From Edaphochlamys debaryana (lineage: Eukaryota; Chlorophyta; Chlorophyceae; Chlamydomonadales), in NCBI GenBank assembly GCA_016858145.1, contig JAEHOE010000083.1, forward strand, positions 1 through 64,000: a stretch of DNA of 64,000 nt, written 5' to 3'. The notes under the pieces are model-generated. The model saw nothing but the letters and a program-made list of their open reading frames with translations. It did no database searches and was not told the origin of the DNA. How positions within the stretch are numbered: position 1 is the stretch's first letter; each line of letters opens with the position of its first letter. Of this stretch, positions 51,500-63,786 are shown in pieces. A program made the position numbers and the translations under genes.

Positions 51500-54343
51500 C
51501 TACCTGTCGATCTCGCCGAACACCACGTCCAGCGTGCCGATGATGGTGACCACGTCAGCGAGCATGGCGCCCTTGCTGATCATGTCCGTCATCTGGTTCG
51601 GTCGGGGAGCGGGTCGGACGGGCAAGGGTCAGCCGGGGGAAGCGCATGTGCTTTGGAACTGACATCGCTGCCGTTTGGAATACCGTAGTTCGAGCTGCTT
51701 GCGCGCGCGGTCCGACTGGCGGCACAGCGCAGCGAGGCGATGCACAGGCAAGCACGCGGTACAAGCCTTCAGCAGAGCCGCGCAGCCTGACAGCTGTGGC
51801 AGCGCCAATGCGCTGCACTCCCCGCAGCCTTCGCTTTTTCAAACGAGGCTGGCCTCCCTTCGCCTCACCTGCAGGTGCGCGTAGCCGGGCGAGCGGATCT
51901 TGCAGCGGTACGGCCGGTTGCCGCCGCGCGACACCAGGTACACGCCGAACTCGCCCTTGGGCGCCTCCACGCCGCGGTAGGTCTCGCCCGCGGGCACGTG
52001 GTAGCCCTCGGTGTAGAGCTTGAAGTGGTGGATGAGCGACTCCATGCTCTGCTTCATGGCCTGCCGGCTGGGCGGCGACACCTGCGGAGCGCACACACCA
52101 AAGGAAACAGGGCGCAGAGAGGTCGGCACGCAGCCATGAAGAGCCCGGCTCGGCGCCATGTGCCCAGGGTGAGACGGCACAGCGGGCAGGACACGGCGGC
52201 TAGGCCCGCCCGAGGCCCGGTAAAAAAACCAGAAGCCCAACCGGCGGGCCCACAAAACCCCGCCCCCTGCTGCCGCGTCCCGCCGCCACTCGCCTTGTTG
52301 TCGGGGCTCTTGTAGAGGCCGTCGGGCATCTCGTTGAGGCACTGGTAGATGATGCGCAGCGACTCGCGCATCTCCTGCGTGCGGACCAGGTAGCGGTCGT
52401 AGCAGTCGCCGTGGCCCGCGATGGGCACGTCGAACTGCATGCGGCCGTACGCGTCGTACGGCTGCGTCTTGCGCAGGTCCCAGTCGATGCCGCTGGCGCG
52501 CAGGATGGGGCCCGAGCAGCCCCAGTCCCAGGCCTGGGCGGGCGGAGGAAGGGGAAGGGGAGGGGTCAGCCAGCTCAGGGGGGCTGAGGGGGAGGTTGGC
52601 GAGCCTTGTCTTAGGAGGGCATGCAGTCGAAGAAGCTAGCAGGGCTGCTCGCCTCCTTCCCATCCCCTCTGCTCCGGGTGCTCTACCTTAATTCCCAGCC
52701 ACCCTTCGCTCTCATTCATGCACACCAGGATACCCTCATCTTTGACTTGACCGCTCGTATGCGCAGGCCACACCGCACCCCTGACCCGCCCCGCCGAGCA
52801 CGTCAAGCGGTCCACCGCCGCTCCAACTATACCCAGCCGAACCGCCTGTAATCCTTCCCGCCCCCCGCCACCCCCATCCGCCCCGCCCCACCATCTGGGC
52901 CGTGATGGTGCCCACGTCCACGGTGCGCTCCTTCCAGATGCGGTTGCCCGTCAGCAGCTCCTCCATCTCGTCGAGGCGGCTGCTGAACTGGCGCGCCCAG
53001 TCGTAGATATCGCGCAGCAGGCCGATGGGCAGGTCCTGCGCCACACCGCCCACGCGGAAGTAGGCGGCGTGCATGCGCGCGCCTGGGCGGAGGGCGAGGA
53101 CGGGCCGGGGAGGGAGGGAGGGGGCGTGAGGGTCAGGGCCAGGCGATGGCGGCCGTGGGCGAGCAGGGAGCCTGTGCATAGTCGATGCCGGCACAGCTGA
53201 CAGTTCACAATGCCTGGCAGCCAGCAGCGGGATCAGCAAAGCCGGCTGCGAGCCCTGCAAGCCTTTGACTTGGCGAGGATGCGCTCGAATTCCCTGCACT
53301 CGGGCATCCCGGCACGGGCTGCTGGTCCAGCAGCTCGCTCTCCCTCGTGCCCCCAGCGCCCGAGCGCCTCACCCGACACGCGCTCGTAGAACTCAAAGAG
53401 CTTCTCGCGCTCCTCGAAGGCCCACAGGAAGGGCGTGAAGGCGCCCACGTCCATGGCGTGGCACGTGATGGCCAGCAAGTGGTTGAGCACACGCGTGATC
53501 TCGCTGTACAGCACTCGAATGTACTGCCCACGCAGCGGTACGGCCAGGTTCAGCAGCTGCTCGATGGCCAGGACGTACGAGTGCTCCATGCACATCATGG
53601 ACACGTAGTCCAGGCGGTCAAAGTACGGCAGCGCCTGGTTGTACGTCTTGTACTCAATCAGCTTCTCCGTGCCACGGTGCAGCAGGCCGATGTGGGGGTC
53701 TGGGGGTTTAAAGTTTGTGTGCACTCAGCGTAAACGTTGCAAATGGAGAGGGGGCGGTGGGTACCGGGCGAGAGCTGCGCGCCGCGTGGCGCCCACGTTG
53801 AGTCACCCCCACACCCAGGTCGCCACGTCGAACCCTGCCCTTCCCGGCCAAGCCCCACGCCCTCACCCGCGCGGGTGATAATCTCTCCATGCATCTCCAG
53901 CACAAGGCGGAGCACGCCGTGTGCAGCTGGGTGCTGCGGCCCAAAGTTGAGCGTGAAGTTGTTCACTTTGGCTGGGGCGAGCGGAGAGGCCGTGGCCGTG
54001 CGGGCGGCCTGGAGCGACCATGGCAGCGCCGACAGAGGCGCAATTTCCGATGGCTTCTCCGAGGCGCTGCGAGGCAGAGCGGAACCATTATTGCAGCCCC
54101 AAACGCGACCATCGAGGTGTGCATCGCGCACCTTGTCCGCAGGCCCCGCTCCTGGCCCAGAGCTCCCTCAGCGGCCACGCATGATGCCTTTGCTGCGTCA
54201 AGGCTGCTGGTACCTGCATCCAGGAACGACTCGCTGAGCTGCGGCGTCCTCCACTCGTGGGCCATCTCTGCTTGCGTTGCCGCATGCTTACCAGTCTGAG
54301 CCCGCCATAGGCCGCGCAGGCAGTTCACGGCCTGGCGCCTCAT
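51500..54343 (-). CDS. NUO7: NADH:ubiquinone oxidoreductase 49-kDa subunit (NDUFS2/Nad7), mitochondrial
   Basis: Core subunit of respiratory complex I in the peripheral arm, lining the quinone site. Seven exons encode 432 residues: 54343-54214, 53971-53867, 53699-53373, 53082-52892, 52533-52294, 52081-51869 and 51592-51500. The Arg-rich N-terminus ([16 protein letters not shown]) is a mitochondrial presequence. Family hallmarks include [55 protein letters not shown] and a C-terminus of [12 protein letters not shown]. Length and ending are as expected for the full protein. Intron 5 has a GC donor (GCGAGT). It shares an upstream region of about 390 bp with the divergent CBS gene. The nuclear location fits chlamydomonadalean algae. 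Confidence 0.97.
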
Positions 54344-54734
54344 GCTGGCCTAACTGCGCAGGGGCCTGCACACCGCGATGGAACGTGCGGCCTTGTGCCT
54401 AGACCGAAGTCGAGAAAGCCTACTGCGTTCCTATGCAGGCCAGGTCGTAGGAACAGTCGTGGGAGTGCGGGAGGGAAACGAGTGCCCGGGATGGGGGGCT
54501 CATGCGGGCAGAGGTCTCGCGTTGGCCGGCAGCCCTGCCGCTGACGCCCCCGTTCCTATCACGCTGAGCCTGGCAAAGAAACCTGCGTCCGCACGGCTAA
54601 TCGCCCGCATCAGCTGTCTATCCGACCCGAACCCTGGCATCGCTTCCGACTTGACGACCCGCTGCCCTTTCCCCGCCGCGGTCCAATTGGGACGCGCACA
54701 CATCACACCTTTTTGACAGCGGCAAGCAGCAATC
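54344..54734. promoter_or_regulatory. Likely bidirectional promoter between NUO7 and CBSX genes
   Basis: Only 391 bp separates two head-to-head start codons, so both promoters and 5' leaders must lie here. No TATA box was recognised. Confidence 0.5.
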
Positions 54735-57003
54735 ATGCTGGCCTGCGGGGCGTCTTCTCGCGCGTCGACGGCAAGCTGCGTGCGCCGCGCGCCCATCGCT
54801 GCCCCGCGGTTTGCTTCTCTTCGAGTCCGAGTGAGGGCGGGATGCGATCGGGGAGGGATTGTTTCCGGGAGCTGTCGGGCGACGGGCAGCCGGAGGATTT
54901 ATCGGCGTGCGGTGTTGCGTGCTCGACCGCGCTTGCCGCGGCCTCTGAACCGCGCAGCCACCGCGGGAGCTGGTTGCATAGAGGGTCTCTCACGCGATGT
55001 CGCTGAGAGGCAGGACCGTCCCGGCCCTGAAGAAACGGACCAACACATCCCCGCCCTCCCCGCTCCCCCAGGCGTCCGAACCCGGCGCCTCTTCTCCCCC
55101 TGATATGGGCTGCGTGCGGGACGTGATGACCCATCTGCCACTGTTCACCGCCTCTCCAGGTCGGTTGCAGGCAGGCACAACGCCTGGGCGCCCAGGGCTG
55201 GGCCCACCGCCTGCTCTTACTGACCGCCGTGCCACCGCTGACGGATTGAGGCAGTGAGGCGCAAGGCGCACTAACTCGAACCGGCAGGGCTGTATGCTCC
55301 GGGACTGAACACAAAGGAGGGGGTCCACTCAGGGCACGGCAGTATGGGACTCCCTGGCGAGCCTCATGCACACCTGTGCCGGAGCAAGTGCCCTGTTAAC
55401 AGCTTTCCAACACACCGCCGTCTGCGCTTTTCGCCATTCAGATATGTCTGTGGACACGGCGCTGGAGCTGCTCGTGGAGCACCGCATCACCGGTGGGCGC
55501 TGGGGTCGGCCGCTCGAGCGAAAGCAGCACCTAAGCTGCCATGATACGGATATGTAGGCACTGGGGCAGAGCGCGCCAAGCCATTCCCACATCGTAATCC
55601 AGCAAAGAGCGAGCACATCCACGCAGCTGTGCGCCTGCTGAGCCTCCGGCACTCCCCGCCTGCTGCTCGCCTCCGCCACCCCCCCGACAGGCCTGCCGGT
55701 GGTGGACCTTCAGAACCGCGTGGTGAGCGGGGCGGGCTGTGGGGAGGTGGCGGGGAACGGTGGGAAGCAGAGCCTTAGACGCCGTGCTCGTGGGTGGGCG
55801 TGCGAGAGACCACACACAAGCGTCCGCCTGCACGTGTGTTGCCAAGCCTGGGATGAGCATACGCTCATCGGAGGGGTGTTGGCTCGGGACCTAGGGCCCC
55901 AGAGGTGCAGCAGGCCTGGCAGAGCAAGGTGCCAGAGCGCGGTGCCCAGCCTGGCAGGGTCGAGGGCGAGCTGGTCGACGGTCGCGCCTGGGCCGGGCGC
56001 GCTCACGGCCCCTGTGCGTTCCTCGTCACGCCCTCGTCACGCCCTCGTCACGCCCTGAACCCTCTGCGCCCCCGGCACCCGCAGGTGGGCGTGGTGTCGG
56101 ACTTCGACCTGCTGGCGCTGGACGCCGTGGGGCGGGTCAACTCGGACCAGAACCTCTTCCCGGCCGCGGAGCAGAGCTGGCAGGTGCGCGGCCTGGGTGG
56201 GCCTGGGTGGTTCGGTCGCGTGGGGAGCGGGGCCGCGTCCGGTGGCAGTTTGGTCCTTAGGCGAAAGGGCTCGGTGCATAGTCTTTAGCGAGGCGCGGAA
56301 AGCAGGCCAGCAAGCGCGCTTTGGCTGACCCTGGTTGTATCTCTGGCACTGTTCGGCAAGCCCTCTGCCCGCATGCCGTGTTTGTGTGCAGGCGTTCAAG
56401 GAGGTGAAGCGCATTGTGGCCAAGAGCGTGGGCAAGAAGTGCGTGGGGGTCGGGGCCGCGGGCTTGGGCCGGGGCGGGCAGGACCCTGAAGCGCCAACGC
56501 AGCGTGGCATACGGTAGTTGCCGGGGACAGGACAGGACAAGGCCCGTGGCCCGACGTACGCCATCAAGCAGCCTGAGCGCCCTCTCCCCCACACCCCCAT
56601 GACCGCCCACTCCCTGCAGGATCAAGGACGTCATGACCCCCGACCCCTTCACCGTGCGCCCCGAGACCAACCTCAACGACGCCACCGCCATTCTCATCAC
56701 CAAGAAGATCAGGTGCGCGCAGCTGCGGGCATCTGCCCGGAAGGGGTGTGTCTCCTTTGCGATAGGTTTCCAATCTGCCCGTGGCCGACCATGCCGCGTA
56801 CCGGTAGGGGTGCTAGCGGCAAGCACGCAAGAGTGCACGACCGTTGACGCCGCCTAATTACTTACACCCATGCCGTCCCCAGGCGGCTCCCTGTCGTGAA
56901 CGCTGACGGCAAGCTGGTCGGCATCCTCAGCCGCGGCAACATCGTCAAGGCTGCCCTGGCCGCGCGCAAGGCCACGGCCGCCTCCAACAATGGCGCCTCC
57001 TAA
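54735..57003 (+). CDS. CBSX: CBS-domain-pair protein, plastid-type (CBSX-like)
   Basis: Eight exons encode 208 residues: 54735-54830, 55072-55159, 55442-55492, 55691-55722, 56085-56183, 56392-56438, 56620-56712 and 56883-57003; phases all match. The first 32 residues (MLACGASSRASTASCVRR) look like a plastid transit peptide. Two CBS repeats follow: one from VRDVMTHLPLF to VGVVSDFDLLAL (about 45-105), the other from IKDVMTPDPFTV to VGILSRGNIVKAAL (about 138-195). They are separated by a short segment with FPAAEQSWQAFKEVKR, as in plant CBSX1/2. Those plant proteins bind adenosine nucleotides and activate thioredoxins in the chloroplast; the same role here is inferred. The donor of exon 6 splits a Lys codon (AA/GTGCGT). 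Confidence 0.93.
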
Positions 57004-57876
57004 GCGGGCCCAGTGAGAGGGAGCCGGCGTGTGCTGCCCGGGACAGCGTTTCTTGAGTCAGGTGCTGACGGCGGCGCCGAAGGCGGCGAGGGAGGGCTGG
57101 CAGCCCGCTGGAGGTGCACAGGCGGAGCGGCGGTTGATGGCTGGCGGGGCCTGTTGGCCGAGCGCTTTGGCGGCCCCGGAGGCGCAGACCGGCAGGTGGG
57201 CGGCGCTTGGAAGACTTCCCGACACTGCGTGAGCGTTGGTGGTGAAAGAGCGTTTCATGATGAGGCTGCGGGCTGGAGTGCGTGAGTTCCGAGCGAGCTT
57301 GTGGCAATTTTGCGCATGCGAGCTTACTGGGGGCAGTTGCTGTCGGTCGCGTGTGGCTCGGGACCCCTGGGGCGTGTGGCCCCTTTGATGGGGCCGCGAT
57401 CAGAGAGGGAATTGCTTTCGGACCGGGAGTTGATAGGGGGGTTTGGGGATTGCATCGAACGAGGCTGGTGCTTTTACTGAGGTGCGGGGAGCTGCGCGGG
57501 GGTTGCTATGTACGGAGCGATTCGGCACACGAAGGGGGGGCCGCGGGCGGGCCGGTTGGGGCCGAGCACACTATGCAAACTGCTACGGGCACGCAGGCGA
57601 ATAAGAGCGGGGAGAATGCGGGCGGGCCGATCGGGGGCCGGGGCATGGCATGTTCGCCTCTGGTGGAGGGCACAACGCACACGTTCCCGGCTTGGACGGC
57701 AGGGGGCGGCGCGCAAGGAGACCTGGGCGGACGACGGCATTGCGCTGCGTTGGCGGATTGTGCGCATCATACATGATACATCGTGCGTTGTGTTGAGCAC
57801 ATCTGGGCCTTTGTGCCATGAGCCAAGCACTGCCGTGGCGCCACGGCGGCAGTCCGCTGCCCATCGCTTAGTAGTC
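57004..57876. other. Region between convergent CBSX and biotin-ligase genes
   Basis: 3' flanks of two convergent genes. Long open frames (for example 57508-58686 plus) run antisense to the ligase and are not called. Nothing else recognised. Confidence 0.5.
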
Positions 57877-57881
57877 TTACA
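57877..57881 (-). terminator. Putative TGTAA poly(A) signal of biotin-protein ligase gene
   Basis: Minus-strand TGTAA about 295 bp after the stop at 58174, a typical distance. Confidence 0.5.
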
Positions 57882-58173
57882 CATCCATTGGGCCCTCCCG
57901 CGGCGGTCCACACCGTGCGGACACCATCACGCATCTCGCAGCCCGTCAGTCCCCATTGCTCACGCCAGTCCCCATTGCCCTTCGCCACACCACAACCAAG
58001 CGCTTCGCTTCGTTGATGTTCTTCTACCCCCATTGCTCACCCCGCGCTCCCGGTGCAGCCCCTGCTCACCCAGCGCCGACCTCCGTCCAGCTGCCTCACA
58101 GCGTCCGCACCGGTACAGCTCCTCGCTGGCCCCCCTCACCTCCCGCCGCCTCACTGCCCACAACCACACGTCT

Positions 58174-60890
58174 TCACATGATCTTCCTCCGGATGAGCCC
58201 CTGCATCATGTCCAGGCTGTTGCCGTCCGGCGTCAGCTCGTAGCGCTGCCCCGCGCCGTCCACCCCCAGCAGGAAGCCGGCGGCCGACAGCCCGCGGATC
58301 GTGAGCCGCGTGCGGGGCCCCGGGGCGCCCGAGGGCGGGGCGCCGAGGGCGGAGGGCGCCGTGTCGTCGAAGTCCAACTCCTGGGGGTGGGGGCGGGAAG
58401 GGGCAGGGGTTTGGGGAGGGTGTTGGCAACGGGGTTGAGGGCGTGGAGGTCAGGGTGGAGGTGGGGGTCAATTGACTTGCAGGTCAGACCGGACCGGGGC
58501 CATGGCCGGCTGTCCCCGTGCAGCGCCAGCGCCCTAAAGCTGCCCCGTGCCGCCCGGAGCCGCGCCGGTGCCCACCTGGCCGCTGTGGAGCCACGAGGCC
58601 AGGTACTCCTGCTCCAGGGGGCCGAAGCCGGAGGCCTCGAACGTCTGCGGCACACCGGGGTCGGGGCGGGGCGGTGGGCGCGCTGAAAAGAGCCACGGCA
58701 CGGGTGAGGACTGAGGCGGCAGGTCGTGCTGCAGTCGCGCTGGAGCCGAGCCCGCGGTGCGCCCCGTCCATGTGCCCAGAGCTTGAGCCACCCGTCCCTC
58801 GGGCCCCCCAGACCCCGTGGCTCCGGTGTGGCAACTCCGTGCCCGCGTAAACTTGCTTCACCCCGCCCCCAAACCCTCCCACGCCCCCCCACGCCTACGT
58901 CGAACACCTCCTCCATGGCCGCCAGGACGGCCGCCAGCACAGCCTCCCGAGCCAGCGGCCGCAGCGGCCCCCCAGCGCCCGTACCACCCCCCGCCGCCGC
59001 CTCCAGCAGGGCGTCCAGGCAGGTGGTGGGCTGCCGGTTGTTGACGTTGAGGCCAATGCCCGTGATCACGTTGAAGCTGCGGTCGGCGCAAGTTCAAAGA
59101 CGACAGAGTTGGCATAGTTGAATGGAAGGCAGGGCTGCTGAGTGGGGCTAGAGGCAGGGCCACAGGCGCCAGTTCGTTCGTTGCCAGGGTCAGGCAACAA
59201 GGTTGTCAAGCGGGGCTAAAGGCAGGCCCACGGGGCCCAGACCCTAGCAGTAGCCCCTGCACTCGCCGGTCGCCCTGCCAGGTGGTGTGGATGAGCGCGC
59301 CCGCGATCTTGACTCCGGACGCGTAGATGTCGTTGGGCCACTTGATGCGGATGTCCAGGGGCGGCAGCGAGGCGCCCTGGGGGGAGGGGAAGGGGGTCAG
59401 GTCTAGTCACGGCCCTAGCCAAGTTCCTCGGCGAGGCCCCAATCCTGGGGTGTGCCACCCCCCGAAGCTGAGGGGGTAGGTAGCGGCTTCACGAACAGTC
59501 CGCCGCTCCGCCCGCTGGGCACCCAACAGGGGGTGCACCGCCCAGCGTCCGGCCCACCTCCAGCGCTCTCCGCACGCCGCGAGTGACCGCCAGGCAGACC
59601 AGGTAGTTGATGAAGGGGGCCTGGGGGTGGGGAGGGGACGGGTGCGGTCGAGAGATGTCGTTGAAACCCTGGTGTTGGCCCCCACGGCAACGTGCTGAGC
59701 TCACCCTCCGCCTCGATTGACGCCACCCTCCTCTCGGCCCAGCCCCCCCATCCGCCCACCTGCGCGGGGCTGGTCACCCGCAGCTTCCGGAGCGCCGAGA
59801 ACATGAGGCAGCCCAGCGGGGAGGTCCACTGATTGCCCCCGCGACCTTTCAAGGGACAGGGCGGGGGCAGCCGTTGGCAACACGATTGACCTCTCCACTG
59901 CTTGCACTCGAGCCCCAACCTTCCGCCGCTGCTGCTGCTTTGCCAAGCTGTACACGTCCACAGCCGCTGTCCCCTTCCCCTGTTGAAGCCCAGGCGTGCC
60001 TCCGTATCCCTGCAAAACTTTGGCCGGTCAAGCAGGGAGCCCAGCGCACGGCCAGGTCTCAAATCCGCCCCACCGCCCAAGCCCAGTGCCCACCTTTGCC
60101 GCTGCTCTGGCGATCTGCCACCGCCACCGCGCCGTCCCCCAGCGCCGCCCCGTGGGACCGCAGCAGCTCCTGAGTGGACCCCACCTCCCCCGCCGCCAGC
60201 AGCACTCGGCCCATGACCCGGGCGGGGCCCGCCCCCGCCCCCGCCCCCGAGGACAGGAGCTGGGCGCAGGCGGCTGCGTCGAAGACGGGGGCTGAGCCCG
60301 GGGGCATGGAGGCGGTGTCGGTGTGGACGGCGAGGGCGGGGGCCATCTGAAGCGTTGGGGTCAGGGTCGGGGAGAGGGGCAAGGGTGGGCGGGGCAGGGC
60401 TCTGGGGTGGAGTTAACGGTCTGCATCGACAGCGTAGGGTTCGGTAACTCGGAGTTGAGCCGGGTCCCTGGCTGCTGGGGGTGAGTGGTTGGGAGCCTTG
60501 GACGCATCGCCAAGCACGGGCCTCCGCCTGTGCAGTGCGTCCCTACCGTACCTCCTTGGCTGCCTCCGCCAAGCGTGCCGCGTCCTCGGGCGTCCGGCAG
60601 ACGGCGAGGATGTGGGCGGTCTCGCCAGCGCCCCCAGTCGCAGTTGCTGCTGCAGACATGGCTGAGCGGGAGCGGTGCCGTATGAAGCGTGCTGACGAGG
60701 TTCCTGGGGCTGGACTACCGCTCCTCGGGTGGGGCGGGGGGCTGCTGGAGCCCAAGTGCGTGGGAGTGCGGGCGCCGACGGCACGCCAGGCGCCGCGAGC
60801 GTGGGCTAGAGCTGTGATGGTAGGTCCTACAGCGCTGCAGCGTGCGGCTGTGCTGAGCTGCAGGCCACTGCTCGCGGCTAGCAGGCGCAT
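58174..60890 (-). CDS. HCS1: Biotin--protein ligase (holocarboxylase synthetase)
   Basis: Activates biotin with ATP and attaches it to the carrier lysine of carboxylases such as acetyl-CoA carboxylase. Eight exons encode 434 residues: 60890-60552, 60346-60094, 59845-59760, 59620-59558, 59376-59267, 59076-58899, 58644-58576 and 58380-58174. The N-terminal 75 residues are Arg/Ala/Ser-rich and suggest organelle targeting; an in-frame Met (SAMSAAATATGG) could give a cytosolic form. Family motifs: QSSGKGRGGNQWTSPLGC (biotin/adenylate loop), KWPNDIYASGVKIAG, GIGLNVNNRQPTTCL, and a BPL C-terminal domain ending LDMMQGLIRRK. Intron 5 is best explained by a GC donor (GACCG/GCGAGT), because GT alternatives shift the frame. 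The gene is head to head with CTP synthase. Confidence 0.94.
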
Positions 60891-61157
60891 GGTGTACCGG
60901 GCAGCGCACTAGCCATTCCGAGCAGCAGACGTTATCGATCTAGCTGTGAATTGCTTGAGTTTGCTCCGGTGCGGTCGGCGCGCGACCCTCGCGGCCGGGC
61001 CCCATGCGCCGGCCCATGCCGTGCGAAGGGCGGGAGTTCTGACCGAAAGCCCTGCGGTCGGCCCTACACTCGCTGCTTCACCCCCGACACTGCAGCACCT
61101 CACCCCGACTCTGCGTAGGTGCCTAGCTCATACCTGTTGTCTGCTAGGGCGCAAAGA
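60891..61157. promoter_or_regulatory. Likely bidirectional promoter between biotin ligase and CTP synthase
   Basis: 267 bp between divergent start codons. No recognisable core box was seen. Confidence 0.5.
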
Positions 61158-63786
61158 ATGCAGTCCCAAACGAAGTATGTCCTTGTGACGGGAGGTGTGG
61201 TTAGCGGCCTCGGCAAAGGCGTTACAGCAAGCAGCATCGGTGTGCTGCTCAAAAACTGTGGATACCGCGTCACCTCCATCAAAATTGGTACGCGCTGCAG
61301 CGGGCGGCATTCAATTGCGGTTCGAGCGGCGACCGAGCCCCGTCCCCGCCTGCAGACCCCTATCTCAATGTGGACGCTGGTACTATGTCCCCGTTCGAGC
61401 ACGGCGAGGTCTTCGTGCTCGACGATGGCGGCGAGGTAAGCGCATGCTGCGGCGGCGACTCTTTGCGTGCCGGCCGCTTCGAACACCCGAAACACCGCCC
61501 CACAGGCCGACCTGGACCTCGGCAACTATGAGCGCTTCATGGACGTGACGCTGGGCAAGGACAACAACATTACCACCGGCAAAATCTACCAGGTCGGCAC
61601 CCGGTCGCTTCCGGTCCACAACTACCCCGCGGCCCCGGGTCGCTGGCCAGTCTCGGGGTCGCAAACAAGCTTCTGTACCTGGCGGAGGGGGTGGCTGGGG
61701 GACAGGCGGGGCGCTCAGGGGCCTCCCGGCGGGTAGCCCAGACGGCTGTGGCTGTTGCCGCACTGGGCCCTGGAAGCGGCAGCTCTCTTGGGCCGTCGCG
61801 TCAAAAGACCCCAACACGTTTGGGCCCAATCTCATCTTGGACCTGCTGTTTGCCACCCACAGACCGTGATTGAGCGCGAGCGCCGCGGTGACTACCTGGG
61901 CAAGACGGTGCAGGTGGGGCCGGGGGGGTCAGGGCACGGGGTTTGGCTGTTTCGCCGTTAGGCTGTGTACCCAGCGAGGTTGGAATGTGAAGGGGTTACG
62001 GTCCCTGGAGAGGACTCGAGCACGGCCAGGTGGTCGGGGCGACTGCCGATGAGGGCTCAGGTTGCTGCGTCGTGGCATCGGTCGAGGCGAGGGTTCAGGC
62101 TGCAGGGGCCAGCTGTCTAGGGCTGGCTGCCTGGCGTACGACCGGTGACGCCTGGCAGTTTGAGGAGCACGCCCTGACCCCTCCCTCCCCCCTCCCGCCA
62201 ATCCCTCTGCCCGCCATGCTCAGGTGGTTCCGCACATCACGGACGCGATCCAGGACTGGATCCAGCGCGTGGCTGCTCGTCCCGTGGACGGCAAGGAGGG
62301 CGTGCCCCACGTGTGCGTGATTGAGCTGGGAGGCACTGTGGGAGACATTGAGTCGGCCCCCTTTGTGGAGGCACTCAGGTGCGCCGAGGGGAGGGAGGGG
62401 GCGTTAGGGGAGCGGAGGGCGGAGGAGGGGTGGAGGAGCGGCGGCGGAGAGGCGTTTGCAGTGGGGGAATGGGCAGAGGGAGAGCTGAGGCTCAGGTGGG
62501 GAAAGGGCAGAGAGAGAGCGGTGCAGGGGTGGAGGGGGGCTTGGCGGGGGTGAGCAGAGAGCGTGGGGAAAGGAGCGGCGGCACCAGAGGCTGCGGAGGC
62601 CAGGGCCCCAGGCTGGGTCCCAGTGGGCGGGGAAGTGGCGGTTGCACCGCAGGACTGTGCAGGGCTAGGTGTGAGGGAGCGGGACGACACGGCCGACGCT
62701 GCTGTCGACTGCCTCGCCCCACGCCCCTCCTTCCGCCTTTAACTCCGCCCCCGCCTCCGCCCCACGCCCCGTCTGCACCCCGCAGGCAGTTTTGCATCCG
62801 CGTGGGGGATGCCAACATCTGCAACGTGCACGTGTCGCTGGTGCCCGTGATCGGTGGGGCGGGGAGGGGGCTCGAGGGTGTTTGGGGTGGGCTCGATGAG
62901 GTTGGGATGAGGTCCCGGGTGCCCGTGATTGGTGGGGCGGGGGGTCCTGCGGGGCGGGGGATGTTGTGGTGTGGTGTGGGCCGAGTTTGGGCTGCGCGGT
63001 AGTTCGGAGAGGGGGGGGTTGAGCGGCGGCTTGGGCGTTGGGGTGGGCGAGTAACGGCGGACACGGTTGCCGCACCGCACCGCACGAACCCTGCACGCGC
63101 TCTCGCTGCCCCGCAGGTGTGGTGGGGGAGCAGAAGACCAAGCCCACGCAGCACAGCGTGCAGGTGGGGCTGCGGGGGACGAGGGGGGGTTGGGGAGGGT
63201 CAGGAGGGGAGCCTTAAGGAACTGTTGGGGAACTGCTGGGGGTGGGGCTGCGGAGGAGGGCGCCATCCTTGGGGTCTCCTGGCTCCCACCCCTTCGGCAC
63301 GCGGGCACGCAGGCAGCCCCCCATTGCCTGCACCACCAGCCCGGCCGGGCCTGGATGGGGTCGGCAGCCCGGCAGAAGGGGCGAGCCCGACCAGCCGCAA
63401 TTAGGGACCAGCCGCAACAAGGCACCAACAGGGCTTGTCTGGGCGGGCAGGAGTTGGAGGGTCCACTTGGCGCCACGGGGTGCGCTGACGGGAGGCACAC
63501 GGGCTCTTCCTCGCTGTCCGGAGAGCCAGCAGCAGGGGAGGCTGTGGGGTGTCTCAGGGGTCAGGGGTCAGGCAGGAAGCAGCCGTGCGAAGGCTTGGTG
63601 CGGACAAGGGCGACCCAGCAGGGGCTGTTGGAGTCAGCAGCGTTCTGGGCAAGTGGTGCAAGCGCTCCCTCCTTCATCCGCCGCTCTCCCCACCCCGCCC
63701 AGGTCCTGCGCTCCCTGGGTATCGTGCCCACGCTCATCGCCTGCCGCTCCTCCATCCCCCTGGAGGAGAGCGTGCGGTCCAAGCTG
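61158..63786 (+). CDS. CTPS: CTP synthase (5' part; gene continues beyond the window)
   Basis: Converts UTP to CTP using glutamine and ATP in the cytosol. Eight exons are present: 61158-61287, 61356-61435, 61506-61592, 61863-61913, 62224-62378, 62786-62853, 63117-63163 and 63703-63786. They give the first 234 residues, and an open donor (GTGGGGA) at 63787 leads off the window. All of it is the N-terminal synthetase domain: [20 protein letters not shown] (P-loop-like), a segment from [18 protein letters not shown] to [41 protein letters not shown] and [12 protein letters not shown]. The glutaminase domain is not reached. An upstream in-frame Met at 61119 exists, but homologues begin at about the second Met, so I chose 61158. 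Intron 6 carries a partial duplication of the preceding exon end. Confidence 0.96.
62841..62942 (+). repeat. Tandem duplication spanning a 5' splice site in CTP synthase
   Basis: GTGCCCGTGATCGGTGGGGC at 62841-62860 (end of exon 6 plus donor) recurs at 62919-62938 as GTGCCCGTGATTGGTGGGGC, 78 bp downstream inside the intron. The GT donor is kept in the second copy. Confidence 0.85.

Noticed and set aside
57508..58686. 392-codon plus-strand open frame
   Set aside because: It runs antisense to two well-supported biotin-ligase exons and into non-coding sequence. It reflects GC-rich composition.
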